Part shown: positions 46,455 to 63,218 of the stretch, one piece after another | How positions within the stretch are numbered: position 1 is the stretch's first letter | Layout of the letters: every line of letters starts with the position of its first letter | Assembly (NCBI RefSeq): GCF_947623445.1 | Contig: NC_135245.1 | Coordinates: 4,657,501-4,721,500, forward strand | DNA from: Clavelina lepadiformis | Taxonomy: Eukaryota; Chordata; Ascidiacea; Aplousobranchia; Clavelinidae | DNA: 64,000 bases | Reading direction: 5' to 3' | Translations under genes and position numbers: made by a program | Notes under the pieces: generated by a model | Told to the model about the DNA's origin: nothing | The model's input: only the letters and a program-made list of their open reading frames with translations | Databases searched by the model: none

Positions 46455-49400
46455 TTCCAACTGTCAAATGCAGTATCATAAGTATTTATAATTCCCATAC
46501 CCTGACAAAAAGTTTATGTTTAAATAAGGTAGAAAACTGTTTTAAACTCATGGCATGGGAATATGCGCAGTAATGCAACAGAGGAATGCCCAACATTGTA
46601 ATCAGCCTGTTCAGCATTTCGAATACGGCATATTTTTTGCAACAAGCGTACTTCACAGGTGCACTCACAGCTTTAGGTAAACTTTTATTACTTCATGAAA
46701 CACTTGCTATACGTAGTATGCTAAACTAGAAATAAAATAAAACGATATTACTCAAACTTGTTGAGTCCAAATTATAAAAATTGTTTCTCAATCAAGTAAT
46801 GAGATATATATAGCTTAAAGTTATTAGTGGCGTTACTTGACCAACTTCTTTCTACTAAGTGCTGTGACACTTTGTTTAATATTAGGTTCTTCCTGACCTA
46901 ATTGGATGGGGATGGGGATGCATTAAACAATGCATGATTGACATACGATATCAAAATCGTTTTTCATTCTGTTTCGTTAAGCTTGCTGGTTGCAGACTCA
47001 TCCTTGCATGTGTCTAGCTTAGACATGGATTGGTACAGGGTCATGACCTTTGATTACCTTGGCTATTTACACATTACAGTGCATGATTGACAGATAATAA
47101 TAAAACTGTATTTATACGATGTTTCAAATGTAAACTTTGTGAGTACAAATAATGGTCACTACTAGTAGTTGTAATAAAAAGTAACTACATATAGTTATGA
47201 AATGGTAATATAATTACCTAAGAATTTTTCTCCTTCTTTGAATTGTCTATAAGTGGATTATTTTATATCCATAATTATTATCAATTTATTTCTTGTTACA
47301 TCGCATTTTTGAAACATTGTATTTGTAATGATAAAATACACAGTACTTACTGTGAAAACCCTTAACTAGAGTAGCACGTGTTGCCAGTAAAATGGCAAAA
47401 ATTTATTAAACATTGCGTTAATTAAGTTGACATTGTGACTTGACAGCTATTTATTTCTTCATTCAATAAGAATTTGAATTAGATGTTGGAGCCTGACTGG
47501 AAAGTATGATAGTTTTTGACAAGAAATTGTGCGTTCAACGACACACATTTTGGTGTGCACTACAACAGTAATTCTTTATGTATTTTTTATAAAACTTTTC
47601 TTTGTTTATGTTTTTTTGTTCAATGTTACAATATTTTTCTGTGAAATAGTGGGAGGCATTAGAAATAAGTCTATGCAAATAGTCAACCCTGTACTGGGGT
47701 ACGAGTACTCGGATTCAATTCCTACCATTTCTATTCACACACCAGATTGGAAAGTTTGCTCAGTGCACAGGGGATTAAAATTAGTTGTGCATTTGATAGC
47801 AATTGTTTCATTTTGTTGCGCAAACTATTTCTCACCCAAAAACAGCAAACATTCCAATCTGGTATTAACACATTCAACAACCAGTCTGCCAGTTTTGATT
47901 AAATATGCACATTTTGCAGTAGCCTACTGTACATAAAACTCCATGAAATCCTGAAATCCAAAATATCTGTATAATCCAATGCAAGTTTAGGTCACAAAGG
48001 TCTTGTACCTGTGCGATACCGGTGTACCGGACTGTGAGTATGGCAGTTTTTGCCGACATCTCGGTCGTGCAGAAGCAAAATTCCGGTGTGCACGTGTGTA
48101 AGGAAGCAGTGGGAGTACATTGTGACTCATGACCACGGGTAGCCCTGGGCTGCAGAGTTCGGCTATTTTCAGCAAAATCTTTGGTACAGCAAACAAGCAA
48201 AAATGACACGTGCAGTGCGTAAAAATGCTCAGACGCAACGAAAGGGTGCACTTGTAGGTGTGCAATTATACACAGTACCGGTAATGTAGGCCGCACAGTT
48301 TAACTTATTCAATCTTTAAATCAATTGAAAATTGAGTTCACAGAAATTCTGTCCAAGCCACTAAGTGCAACATAAGTATGGCACTGAAGCTCAAGAAAAG
48401 CAGTATTGAGTGCGCTTTTGCCAAATTCTGCAGTCTGGTGTTATAGCCGAGCTTATATAACCTTCCGGCCTAGCCTACTACGGTCCCGTACCGTGTACCA
48501 GTGTCAGGGATGTAGTGCCAAAATCTGTCCCCTATTTTACCAAGACAAAACTTTGTGGATAAAAAAATACTTTCAAACAACTGTACCGTATGGTATCAAC
48601 TGGAAAAGGTTGAAACGGAATCGAGCCTCAACATGTCACTACAAATGAACAAAAAAACACACACTCATGTAACTTTGGTACTGGCTGTTTTCGTTTCTAA
48701 TGACAAAGCAACGCCAGCTACGCGTGATTAATCAAGCAATAATTCTGTAATAGACATCACCGATACAACATTTGCGAGTTAATTTTAAAATATATTAAGT
48801 ATAAATTTAAACAATTACAAATAACTTGAGTGCTTCTAACAGGTGTTTCTATTGAAAGAATTAAAATTTGACAACTAATGACCAAAATGCAGTATTTGGC
48901 TTTTACGATTAACTTATTAAAACCATACAGAGGTTGTAAGTTTACACTACTAAGTAAACCTAAAATTGATAACATGCTTTTTAAAATCTGACAAAAATCT
49001 ACGTTTTGCTATTGGCTTTACTTCTTTCACATAGGAACGACTTTAAGTTCTTTCATCTGGTATACCATCAGCCTTTCTTCTAATAGAATTACCTAAATTT
49101 GACAAAAGAATGCGTGACCTTTTTTTGCTGAAATAAACATTATTTGGAGTTATCTTATTGATTTACTTTTGCCAAAAAATTTAAATTGGTTCTTTGTTTA
49201 TCACTCTATAGCGGTTTATATTCAATTGCAAGTTATTTTAAACAAAATCGTCTTTGAAGTCCTTTAAAGTAAACCTAAACTTTAACGCAAACATCTTTAA
49301 ACTTTATGCAATTTTATCTGCTAGTCCAAATTTACTTGTAATTGATATTAAAGTATTCCACATAGGCAATGCATCGTTAAGAATACCCTATCTATAATAT

Positions 49401-50422
49401 AAATAATAATATTTATACTATACACTGTGTTTTAACAACAAGTCGCATGGCCTAATTACTTGAGATCCGAGGCTGATTTAATTATCTACGTTTAATACGT
49501 TGAAGAAAAATATTTTTTATTTTTTCCATTACCAAATCTTGGCAGTGTTAGTTTACTGTAGTCAAAATGTGATGAAATTCAACATATGAATGTTGTTGCA
49601 CTTTTGTACAGTAATAATGTCCTTTACAAACACTAAGGGACATGTATGCATGTAGCGGCCCGCTTGTCGCTACATGTGTAATTGGTACCACAAATAAGAC
49701 GTTACTACCAAAAATTACTATGCAAGACTCTTAACAGAATACGAGTTGTAAGTTGGCCCAATTTCTTGGTTTGTAATAAGCCAACGGCAAGCGATGACCA
49801 TGTTCATTACGTTTTTATCAAAGCCAATTTAAAAATTTAGACTACAAAGCATGTGCAAAATTAACCATACAAGCAAACTCAAAGTTTCTACAAAATAATT
49901 GCCAACTGTGGAAAAATGGGAATCATTTCAAGTATTAGAAAAAATATACAGGTTGCATTGATAGTAAAAAAAAATGCCAAAGCATGATCTGAAAATTTTG
50001 GATTCCTTTCTACAGTCACTAATTTATCAATTTCAAACAAATAGACAAGATTTTCCTATTTAAGAGTTTCCTTACTGAAATTCGTCTAGTAAAGAATTAA
50101 ACCATTTGTTGATGTTCAAAATGAAGAGATTTTTTTCAAGAAACATAAAATGCTTGTTTAAAATAAGTACGCAGTATATACAAAATTTTCCATCTCACAC
50201 CATCACTTAAACAAATTCAACATGAGTTAAAGAATTTTGAAGTTGTTCTCCATGGCATGTCATGAGAAGCTGCAATGTGTAAATGCAACATTTTTAAATA
50301 CATGCAGCCGATGAGGTAATCCATCCAGCAATTTTGCTAAAAAACTCCAATTAGCATCTTAGCGAAAGATTGTTTACTCTAAGTTTAAAAGTCCCTTTTC
50401 TTAAAGTTTCTTTGATTCATCT
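46455..50422. other. 4-kb gap between FSIP1 and TP53RK
   Basis: Contains a 123-bp MITE (47,741-47,863), a GC-richer patch around 48,000-48,300 with no convincing gene, and a short hairpin (CATGTAGCG / CGCTACATG) near 49,650. The 5' leader of FSIP1 and the 3' UTR of TP53RK should lie at the two edges. Confidence 0.5.
47741..47863. mobile_element. Short hAT-like MITE (ACCAGATTGG family)
   Basis: The ends ACCAGATTGGAAAGTTTGCT and AGCAAACATTCCAATCTGGT are inverted repeats. The 8-bp flanks ATTCACAC and ATTAACAC match at 7 of 8 positions. A partial copy (CCAGATTGGAAAGTTTGCTG) lies at about 3,873 inside the foldback element. Confidence 0.75.
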
Positions 50423-51118
50423 TTATCCTATCATAGAACGTTTTCTTCCTCTTTGTCTTACTTCTTCAAGTTTAGTCAACACAGACGATGATTTTTTTGA
50501 TACATCTTTGTAAGCATCCAACAATACGGAAAACAATTCTTCCGAATTAGGATGCGTGCTCAAAAAAGCTCTTTCAAGAACATAAAGATCAACTCCTTTG
50601 TCCTCTGCAAGTGATGAGGAGAAGCTTAATCCAAAATCAATCAAAAATATTTCATTCGTTTTCTTGTCAAGTTTATTATCTGAAGTTTTTATGATCATGT
50701 TCGAAGTTGTGAGGTCTCCATGTATCAAATCGGCATCATGTAGCTTTGCAAGAATTTTACCTATTTCTCTGGCCATGGGATATATGGAATGATAGGAAGA
50801 ATCTTCTTGCATTTTTCTCACACTGAAAATATGTTGCCTCACTGTTTCTCCATCAATTTTTTCAAGAAAAATAATGCTCCTTGTCGTATCAACAAAATAA
50901 ATTATTGGAGTTAAAATTCCTGCTTTTCTGCAACGTTGCAATGCCTTTACTTCTTGCGAAAGTCTCTTCTTTGTTAGTTTTTCATCTATTTCCTGAAGAC
51001 GATACTTTTTTGGGAAACGCTCTTTAACAATGCATGAACGGCCACAAAAGTTGGCGGCAAACAACCTTGCTTCAGCTCCTTGCTGTAAAAGATTCATTCT
51101 TGTGCAGTAAGAATCCAT
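50423..51118 (-). CDS. TP53RK: TP53-regulating kinase / Bud32 (KEOPS/EKC complex kinase)
   Basis: A 231-aa single coding exon. TP53RK/Bud32 is the small atypical kinase/ATPase of the KEOPS (EKC) complex, which supports N6-threonylcarbamoyladenosine formation at position 37 of ANN-decoding tRNAs. Hallmarks are QGAEARLF (short glycine-loop substitute), IVKERFPKKYR (catalytic Lys), LIHGDLTTSNMII (catalytic loop) and FLIDFGLSF (DFG). EDKGVDLYVLERAFLSTHP and the basic C-terminal tail RQRGRKRSMIG follow. The start at MDSYCTRMN gives a protein slightly shorter than the human one (about 253 aa), which has a longer N-terminus. The frame is open for 45 codons further upstream, but that part is hydrophobic and AT-rich, and TATTATTACCCAG looks like an acceptor for a 5' UTR exon near 51,150. 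Confidence 0.96.
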   Translation of the reverse strand: MDSYCTRMNLLQQGAEARLFAANFCGRSCIVKERFPKKYRLQEIDEKLTKKRLSQEVKALQRCRKAGILTPIIYFVDTTRSIIFLEKIDGETVRQHIFSVRKMQEDSSYHSIYPMAREIGKILAKLHDADLIHGDLTTSNMIIKTSDNKLDKKTNEIFLIDFGLSFSSSLAEDKGVDLYVLERAFLSTHPNSEELFSVLLDAYKDVSKKSSSVLTKLEEVRQRGRKRSMIG

Positions 51119-51496
51119 CGAAGACTTTCTAAATAGTATCCTACCTATTCCTGGGTAATAATAAAAAAGAAAGAAGCTGCAATATTTAGAAATACTTAAA
51201 ACAAAAATAAATAAAGGTAAAGATAGTTTAAAAAAAAGTTTAAATTTAATCATTATGTTATTGTTTATAATCGTAGAACCAAAAATGCAAAATTTATTTC
51301 TACTAATGTTTACAGTTATTAAGTTATGATTAATTTAAAACTGTGAGAATTAATATTTGTGGTTTGATTTTACTGATTTATATCTAAATATAGACATTTG
51401 AACCTCGCTAAAGTATTTTGGAGTCTCTTACGCTTCTGCACTGAAATGCCCATGTCTGTACGTCAGCAATTAGGATGGATTATTTTGGAATTATTC

Positions 51497-51598
51497 GGGT
51501 CTAGTGCAAAAGTGCACAACCAAATGACGTGACAATTTGAAGAGCAGGAGTCTAGTATACAAATGCATCCTCTGGTTGTACACTTCTACACTAGACCC
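51497..51598. mobile_element. 102-bp palindromic MITE (GGGTCTAGTG family)
   Basis: The left arm GGGTCTAGTGCAAAAGTGCA and the right-arm reverse complement GGGTCTAGTGTAGAAGTGTA are inverted repeats of about 31 bp. A perfect 8-bp duplication AATTATTC flanks them (51,489-51,496 and 51,599-51,606). It lies about 380 bp upstream of the TP53RK start. Confidence 0.85.
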
Positions 51599-51606
51599 AA
51601 TTATTC

Positions 51607-53898
51607 TCTATTGTCTCATAGTTCCTTCCCATTCGTGCCTTTATGTCGATTCGAGAATGCAGAAATAAAAAGACCGTATTATTCAGATCTTAAAGTGAAA
51701 GGAATAAATACGCATTACGCAGGGCGCTTGTTGTCAAATCAAAGCGATAACTTCACAACATTTCAATCTCCAACCATGTTTTACTCATGCTGGGTGACGG
51801 ATTTTAAAGTATCAAAGTTGAAATCAAATTACACTTAGGTAATTCCCCCTACACAAACCTTCACCATAGAAGCATAATACACTTTTTCATCTCATCTTCA
51901 GTTATTAGTTACTGCACTAGGCTTGTTTGCATGTATGAATCAGCTTTGTGGTATGCTTATTTTTTTTAGAAGTTTTGTTTCATACATGTTAGCCTTTGCT
52001 TTTCCGCAGCACGTTCCCGTTGATCTTTCCGGTAACATAGAAGTGTTCCAGTTTTTCTTTACAAAGCTCGTGTCCTGTGATATTAATAACGTGTCTTGTC
52101 TTATCCTAAGAGACTAGAGTAAGAGTAACACTCCTTCGTCAGTTTTTTTAGCTGTCCACGTGATCCTTTCATCACTACGCCTTCATAAACAGTAAAAAGC
52201 TTTCATTTATCGGCCACCAAGCCTGGGTCAGGAAAAATTCTAGTACAAATTTTAAAAATTAGAATTTTCATAACAAGATAATAAAAAGCTTGACAACAAT
52301 TAAAAAGGAAATTGGTAAATTAGAAGTATCCGAATAAAAATAAAACTGTGCAATCGTGTAATAATTTGCACATATTTTTTAAAATGGATAACAAATCCCA
52401 AACAAAAAAATAAAATTTCCAGAACTAAAATCAATCATCATAGATATTCTAAATAAAGCTATTAAATTAAGTGTTTTCAAGTAATAATATATGGTACACT
52501 ATAATACACCAGAAAAAAATGAATTAAAATAGAAAATTTAAAACAAAAAATATACAACCGAAAGTTTTATCACATAAAATTAATAAATTGCTTGTGTTAT
52601 AAAATTCCGTTTCAAAATTTCACAAAACAGCGATTTCCAAGCCGGATAAAGGAGAGGTAGAAACGGTAAAACAAGAAATTTCTTTTCTCGTTGAGAATAA
52701 AGCTACTTATTCTGACATTATCTGCTGATACCCTGTCTTCGGACGGACTGATCGCCTGTAGCGTTCGCCACCTTGTCCGCCAGATAGCGGCAGGACACCA
52801 CGTTTACTTGCCCAAAATGTGATTGTTATTTTTTATCTTTTTTACAATTTGTATTTCGAGTCAATCGTCTTTAAGACAAAGAAGCACACAGACGCTTTTT
52901 TGAGACGCCTCTCGTCGTCGAGTTATGCCTGTGCTTCGGCACATGTTATTTGCCATTAAAATAATATCAAGTTAGCTGCAGTCATTGATCAGAAACAGTT
53001 CAACAATATATATATAGCGTAATGTCCTTACGTTGCGTTAGACCCCTTTCACGTGCTGCTAATTAAGGGAAAGTTTTAGCGTGCCGGACTTAATTTTATA
53101 TATTTTCTGAAAAAATATTTTTAAAAAGAGGTGAAAAAATTTGTCTCCTTAGTCTATTCCCCTGGTGCTAAAACTCTTTCATGGTATTGGAATTACAACA
53201 TTTAACCACGAACCCTGCTCGGACAGAGAGTAATTTAATTCTGATTCTTTACTACTCGATTTTTCGATCCTGACAACCGAACGTTTGTATGCTTTCTCAG
53301 ATTTAAATTTTTCATTAATTCATTCATTTTTTAACATCTGAAATTTTCATGAATATGGCATTAATTCTAAAGAAACATAAGCTAGAAGTTTTTTTTTAGG
53401 TTATATGTACAGTACAATATTTTGTTTCTCTCACACTTTACGATTTGAAACAGCTAGAATTACTATTTTTTATGGATCGTGTATTTGTTTAGTTTGTATT
53501 TTATCTCCTTGGCGATGGACACAGACACTGCTCAATTTAGGCAAAGACAGACTTTTAAAAGTTATTTTCTGCACTTATAACTGTCGTTCGACGATGCCTT
53601 AGTTTACTGGTGAAGTATAAAGCATTTCATTAGCAATAGGAAAGATTAATATGCACGTAGGCATTACCGCAGTACGTATAGTAGGCCTAGCATTCAAACA
53701 GTTTCCTGTTTCCATGATTTACCAGTTTGGCAAGCACAAGCATAGCAGGCAAAGTACGGTCTCAGAAATTTTATTCTTGGACAAAACTCATGGCTTATTA
53801 CTCTTAGCGATCTTTGCAACAGCCAATTCAGTGACGCAATTCAGGATTGCCTTTGTCTCAGTACTTAGCACTTGGATATATATTTTATGAGACTTGCG
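51607..53898. other. 2.3-kb gap upstream of TP53RK
   Basis: No gene supported. A GC-richer stretch at about 52,720-52,950 stands out from its AT-rich surroundings but shows no open frame or repeat partner within the window. Confidence 0.5.
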
Positions 53899-54093
53899 AG
53901 TGACTATTTCACGCTCATGCACGTTGTTAAAGATAGGCGGTTAGGTTATGGGTATGCAAAACAGATTTAATTGATCTCCGATTTAGATTAGAAGTTAGAT
54001 TTCGGGAACTAGCCTATGTTATAACATTTAAGTTTGGTTAAAAGAAACTGTAAAAATAGTTTCGAACAAACAATTTTTTCCGGTGAAATAGAC
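53899..54093. mobile_element. MITE-like repeat, family AGTGACTATTTCACC, copy 2
   Basis: Shares GTTGTTAAAGATAGGCGG, TTTAGATTAGAAGTTAGATT and TTCGAACAAACAATTTTTTC with 62,981-63,218, and ends CCGGTGAAATAG, complementary to its start. A weaker relative may lie at 54,770-54,960. Confidence 0.65.
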
Positions 54094-54213
54094 CTATTTT
54101 AATAGGGTTTTCTTTACTTTTGTCCCCTCATATCACAGTTGATTATTGAAAATTATTATGTTATACGTCATAAGATTTTCTGTTTAATCTCGTAACTCCT
54201 TCTCATTTAGGCC

Positions 54214-54659
54214 TTAATGCGGGAATGTGAAACCCCAAGGTCCTTTTTGCCAGGCGCAATTTTTACCCAGGTGGATTTTGACAGATGTAAATTGTTGACA
54301 TCCATGCTTATTTTTTAAGTCAGCAGATTTTTGAGTTAAACTATTTCGATGTAATATTGATGATGGCTTTAACTTTTTGTCTGCGTCATAAATCTTTGGT
54401 TGACAAAATTTGCCAAATCCACTCTGACATGTTTGCACCCACATTTTGTGTTATTTAATTGCACCGCAATTATTTATTTTAATACCACAATTTGAATTTT
54501 CACACTTTTTGGACAAAAATTGCACTACCTGCACATGCTTGCATTTTGGAATACAACTAACCCTTATATCTATAGTTTTGCCTAGAAAATAAAACGAGCA
54601 CATCCACTCATTGATGGTTGTATCTACACATTTTCTTGGAGTAAAATCCACTTCAGCCG
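54214..54659 (-). pseudogene. Cysteine-rich reading frame with one internal stop
   Basis: From a possible acceptor (TTTTAAATTCAG) at 54,660, one minus-strand frame stays open for about 70 codons to a TAA at 54,451. After two more codons the same frame runs open for 76 more. The first part has many cysteines (RKCVDTT, WMCSFYF, CIPKCKH, KCENSNCG, NNCG). The second has TCQSGFGKFCQ, HGCQQF and GKNCAWQKGPWGFTF. The composition and unbroken frame on both sides of a single stop suggest a decaying or fragmentary extracellular-type exon. It could also be chance. No family was recognised with confidence. Confidence 0.35.
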
Positions 54660-55348
54660 CTGAATTTAAAACAAGCTTTTCATTGTGGTTCTTTTATGCA
54701 CTCAAGAATGTTTTTGTTTTTACTTTTTTGATAGATTGCACTGTTTGAGATATAGGCAGCTTAATAAAGACTACGGCAGTAAGGATATTGAGAGTTAGAA
54801 TTTATAAATAATTGTAAGATTGAAATTGAGTCATGTTATACGAGTAGATTATTTGAATATGGTCGAGGTTGATAGATTTCAAGTTGGGCTAACATTTAAG
54901 CAAGAAAAAATGCTCTGAATGTACAATTTTACTGGTAAGTTAAATGATATCAGTCATCTTTCGAAGCTCAAGCTGCCATTTTTTCGAGCACTTTTCGCAT
55001 TGTGAATAGCTAAGATGCTTCTGTCTTGTGAATAAAACAACAAAAGTCCATTGAGGTATGGAACGAACTGTTATGGTTCTAAAGATAGAAAAGTTATCAT
55101 AGTTTTAATTACCTATTTATCTTTCCCTTGTATAATTGATGTGAATCGGGTTCCTTATTGCAGGCTTTCTGATGGATGGAATTTTTGTTTTTTTTTAATA
55201 TAAAATTCTTGTATTATCAAAAGTTAATGACATTTTAGTAAACTTTTAACATGTACACTTTTACTTATAATGTTTCAAATTGTGTAAAAGAAATGTAGTT
55301 AGGTGATAGATTTCTGTTATACATATACCTTACTTTTGCTGCTTCATC

Positions 55349-60132
<4,784 letters not shown>

Positions 60133-60885
60133 GCGTCAAAATTGCACTGACAAACCTTTGTCTACGCTCAATTTTCAATATGCAAGCGAATGAAGTGTGA
60201 TGTGGTGTAATAATGTAGTTTGAACGTAGTTGAATTGTGTCCATGTGGTGCACATATTACTTCCACGAAAGGACAAGTTCCACAGCGAGAAAGTCATAAA
60301 TGTTGGTATAAAACTATCAGCAAGTTAAACGAGACGAACAGCGCAGTACGTTAACCATAGAAAAGCTACAAAAACTTATTCATTTGGTGAAATATTTCAG
60401 GCCATTTTGAGTTTAATGCAATGGTGATTTAATAATATATTTGGCGAGTAAGTTTGTTAAGTACGGATCCCTTATCCCATAACTCCTATATTGCTATAAT
60501 CATGGGGTCCTCGAATTTCAAAATCGGTTCTTTGTAGTTTAAGATGGTGGCACCCGTTTTGTTTTTTCTCAGAACAGATATTTTAGCTGATGGAAATCTA
60601 GGCCTTTTTGTTTATTGATGCACTCGATTGTTATAGTGTGGTAAATGGCTTGAGCTAGATTTACATTGATGTAACTTTATCATAATATATTAGATTATTT
60701 CATCGCAACTACCGCGCATTCTGATTATTAGATTTAGTCAAATGAATCATAGAATTGTGTAGCAGTGGACTAAAATATCTGTGGATATACGTGATATAAT
60801 CGTGTTAACTATGTTGGTGTGAGCAGACGTAACTGTATGTTGTACTTTTTGTATCCAGCTTTTTATTATTGTGTGTCTCTTTGAA

Positions 60886-60891
60886 AATAAA
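60886..60891 (+). terminator. Candidate polyadenylation signal of DZANK1
   Basis: AATAAA in GAAAATAAAGTTTAG, 754 bp after the stop, followed by AT-rich sequence. Confidence 0.5.
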
Positions 60892-61365
60892 GTTTAGTAT
60901 TAGTTTTAGACAGTAGAAAATTTTTGGTATGTCCTAACTATTTAAACTCAGTTTGTGCTCTTTTTGTTTCGGAAGATACAGTGAAAGAGCATTGTGCGTA
61001 AAAAGAGCAAGAGCATGACTGCTGGAAGCAAAGTAAAAGAATATCAGAGTAAGACCAATAGCAATAGCAATTGAGCAATTAACTATAGAATAGATTTATG
61101 AATTTTTTTATGAAATTACTCAGGCTGTTTTGCACATATTGTGATCATGAGTTCTTCTTTAATTATTGGTATATTTCCGCAAACCTGTCAAATATATGGT
61201 CACCAGGTCTAACATGATTTTTTTACGTTATAATGGTTAGCATTTTATTTTTCGTTCCCCCACTGACGGTGACGAAAAACAAGCGATACGATGTACGATA
61301 AAATAAACGATACGATTGATAAGAGTTTACCTACAATGGTTGCACACTACTAAAAGGGTTTAAAC

Positions 61366-61779
61366 TAGGGATTGGCCGATACGAACCCAAATCCGAATAG
61401 ATTTGCCGAATATCGCCTATACGGAAGATTCGGGCGAACACGAATACCAACAATGTGATGGCGAACCCGAATACAATATTAATAATAAATTTACTAACTT
61501 TTGTTAAAAATGATGATCTAGCTTCCCGACAATGCTAAACTAGAGTCAGCAGTATTTACAATGAAGGTCGTTTTCCTAACGATTTTGCTTTTTCAATCGT
61601 TTTTTAAACACTATTTTTCGAAAGAAAGCGATTTGTTTATCGATTACATCATGTTACAAGCAAGACTTGACAACTTTTGGAGGAAAATTTATTGTTTGGA
61701 TCTAATACGAATAGATTCGGGATTCGTTCGTGTCGACCTTCATGATATTCGGGTTCGCACTTCTCGCGGCACATCGCTA
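61366..61779. mobile_element. hAT MITE (TAGGGATG family), copy 2
   Basis: Begins TAGGGATTGGCCGATACG and ends GCGGCACATCGCTA. It is flanked by a perfect 8-bp duplication GTTTAAAC (61,358-61,365 and 61,780-61,787). Closely similar to 19,464-19,871 over most of its length. Confidence 0.9.
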
Positions 61780-62049
61780 GTTTAAACAAAAGTGTAAGGT
61801 GGCTGGCATGACATTAGACACATATCCTTTCAAAAAGTGAAAAAATGCAAGCTTTGATTTCATCTACAGTATATTCTATGACATTATATAGGCACTGCAT
61901 ATGGATTCACGCTGTGCGATTGGTATCACCTCATAACAATTGTGAGCTCTGCGCCAGGATACCATCACTTGCTTTTAGAAAGACCATCTCATATACATAG
62001 TAATAAGTCAGCAACCGCACTGTCAACAATCACTTCCTTTGCAAAATTA

Positions 62050-62238
62050 ATGGATCCGTTATACGCGAGGTGTTTTACATTACGTCTCAAAGCGACTGTA
62101 GAGTGTAGAAGTTATCCGTTATATAAGACAACCGAACCGTTACAAGCGAAGTTGAATGCATTGAAAAAAAAGGAAACCATCCGAATCAATCTTTTCATCC
62201 GATATAAGCGGTTATCCGTCATAAGCGAGGTCTACTGT
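62050..62238. mobile_element. Possible pogo/Tigger-type remnant
   Basis: The right part reads GGTTATCCGTCATAAGCGAG then GTCTACTGTA. Its complement, TACAGTAGACCTCGCTTATG, resembles pogo/Tigger inverted repeats. Related blocks (CCGTTATACGCGAGG, CCGTTATATAAG) repeat to its left, but no clean opposite end was found. Confidence 0.35.
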
Positions 62239-62588
62239 ATAGGCTACTGTACTCGTATTGAAAACACACCATCAAACGTCTAAGCATACCATATCACCAA
62301 TACACAATAAACGTTTTTGTTAATAACGGACTTTGAGATGCCTGCTTATCGAAAATAAAAAAATCGTTATAAAATTTTGGTAAATTCTCTTCGGTATACT
62401 TACGGTCAGTTCTAGTCTGTTCTATGACGAGTTGCCTTTTTTATGATCAACTTCCTTTTGGACTTAGCACACACTTATCGTACAGCTTGTTTTAATACTT
62501 GGCCCTCACTTTGACAATAACAAAATTCAAGCTAATAAAATCTTTGTTAGCAGTGTGGTGTGCCCATAGATCATACATTACCTATAAT

Positions 62589-62928
62589 CAGGGTTGCCAT
62601 CGGTCTCAACTCAAAAATAAGGACGACTAGGAATCGAAAGACGAATACCACCTTAAACAGTGCACAACAGGAAAAAGCAACCAATGTTTCTAAAAAAAAT
62701 AAAAAAAAAACAAGACACTATCTGCATGTTTTTAATTTTGGTATCTCTTTGGTACAAAGTGGTATACTAAAGGTTTCAAAATGCCCAAAATACGAACCTC
62801 TGCCCTAAAAATAAGGACGCAAGTGAAAATAAGGACATTTCTTAGAAAAAAGGACAAACATATTTTCTAAGACACGGACCTTTAAAATAAGGACAAATCT
62901 TAGAAATAAGGACGGTATGGCAACCCTG
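62589..62928. mobile_element. hAT MITE (CAGGGTTGCCA family)
   Basis: The ends CAGGGTTGCCAT and ATGGCAACCCTG are inverted repeats. They are flanked by a perfect 8-bp duplication CCTATAAT (62,581-62,588 and 62,929-62,936). The interior repeats AAATAAGGAC several times. Confidence 0.93.
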
Positions 62929-62980
62929 CCTATAATGTAATATCTATGTGGTAGGCCTGCTACTTTTATGTATCAACTAA

Positions 62981-63218
62981 GTAACTATTTCACCGGAAAT
63001 AGGTCGTGCAGCCTGTTGTTAAAGATAAGCTGTTAGGTTTGGAGAATTGGTATGCAAAAAGTGGATTTAAGCTACTTAGGATTAAATTGTAGTTAGATTT
63101 AGATTAGAAGGAAAGTTTCACGTATGTTTAGGTTGCTATGTTGGTACATTTAAGTTAAGTTAACAAGTAGCTTTCGAAAACATCTTCGAACAAACGATTT
63201 TTCCGCTGAAATAGTGAC
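62981..63218. mobile_element. MITE-like repeat, family AGTGACTATTTCACC, copy 3
   Basis: The best-preserved copy. It starts GTAACTATTTCACCGGAAA and ends TTTTTCCGCTGAAATAGTGAC, which are inverted repeats of each other. No clear target-site duplication was found. Confidence 0.7.

Noticed and set aside
47874..48296. 140-codon minus-strand frame between FSIP1 and TP53RK
   Set aside because: Partly overlaps the edge of a MITE; low-complexity cysteine/leucine composition, no motif, and a second long frame overlaps it, as expected by chance in a GC-richer patch.
49640..49675. Hairpin CATGTAGCG / CGCTACATG
   Set aside because: Short stem with no flanking duplication or RNA-gene context; likely incidental.
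51119..51253. N-terminal extension of TP53RK with a hydrophobic segment
   Set aside because: AT-rich and membrane-like, unlike the family; it probably spans a 5' UTR intron and acceptor.
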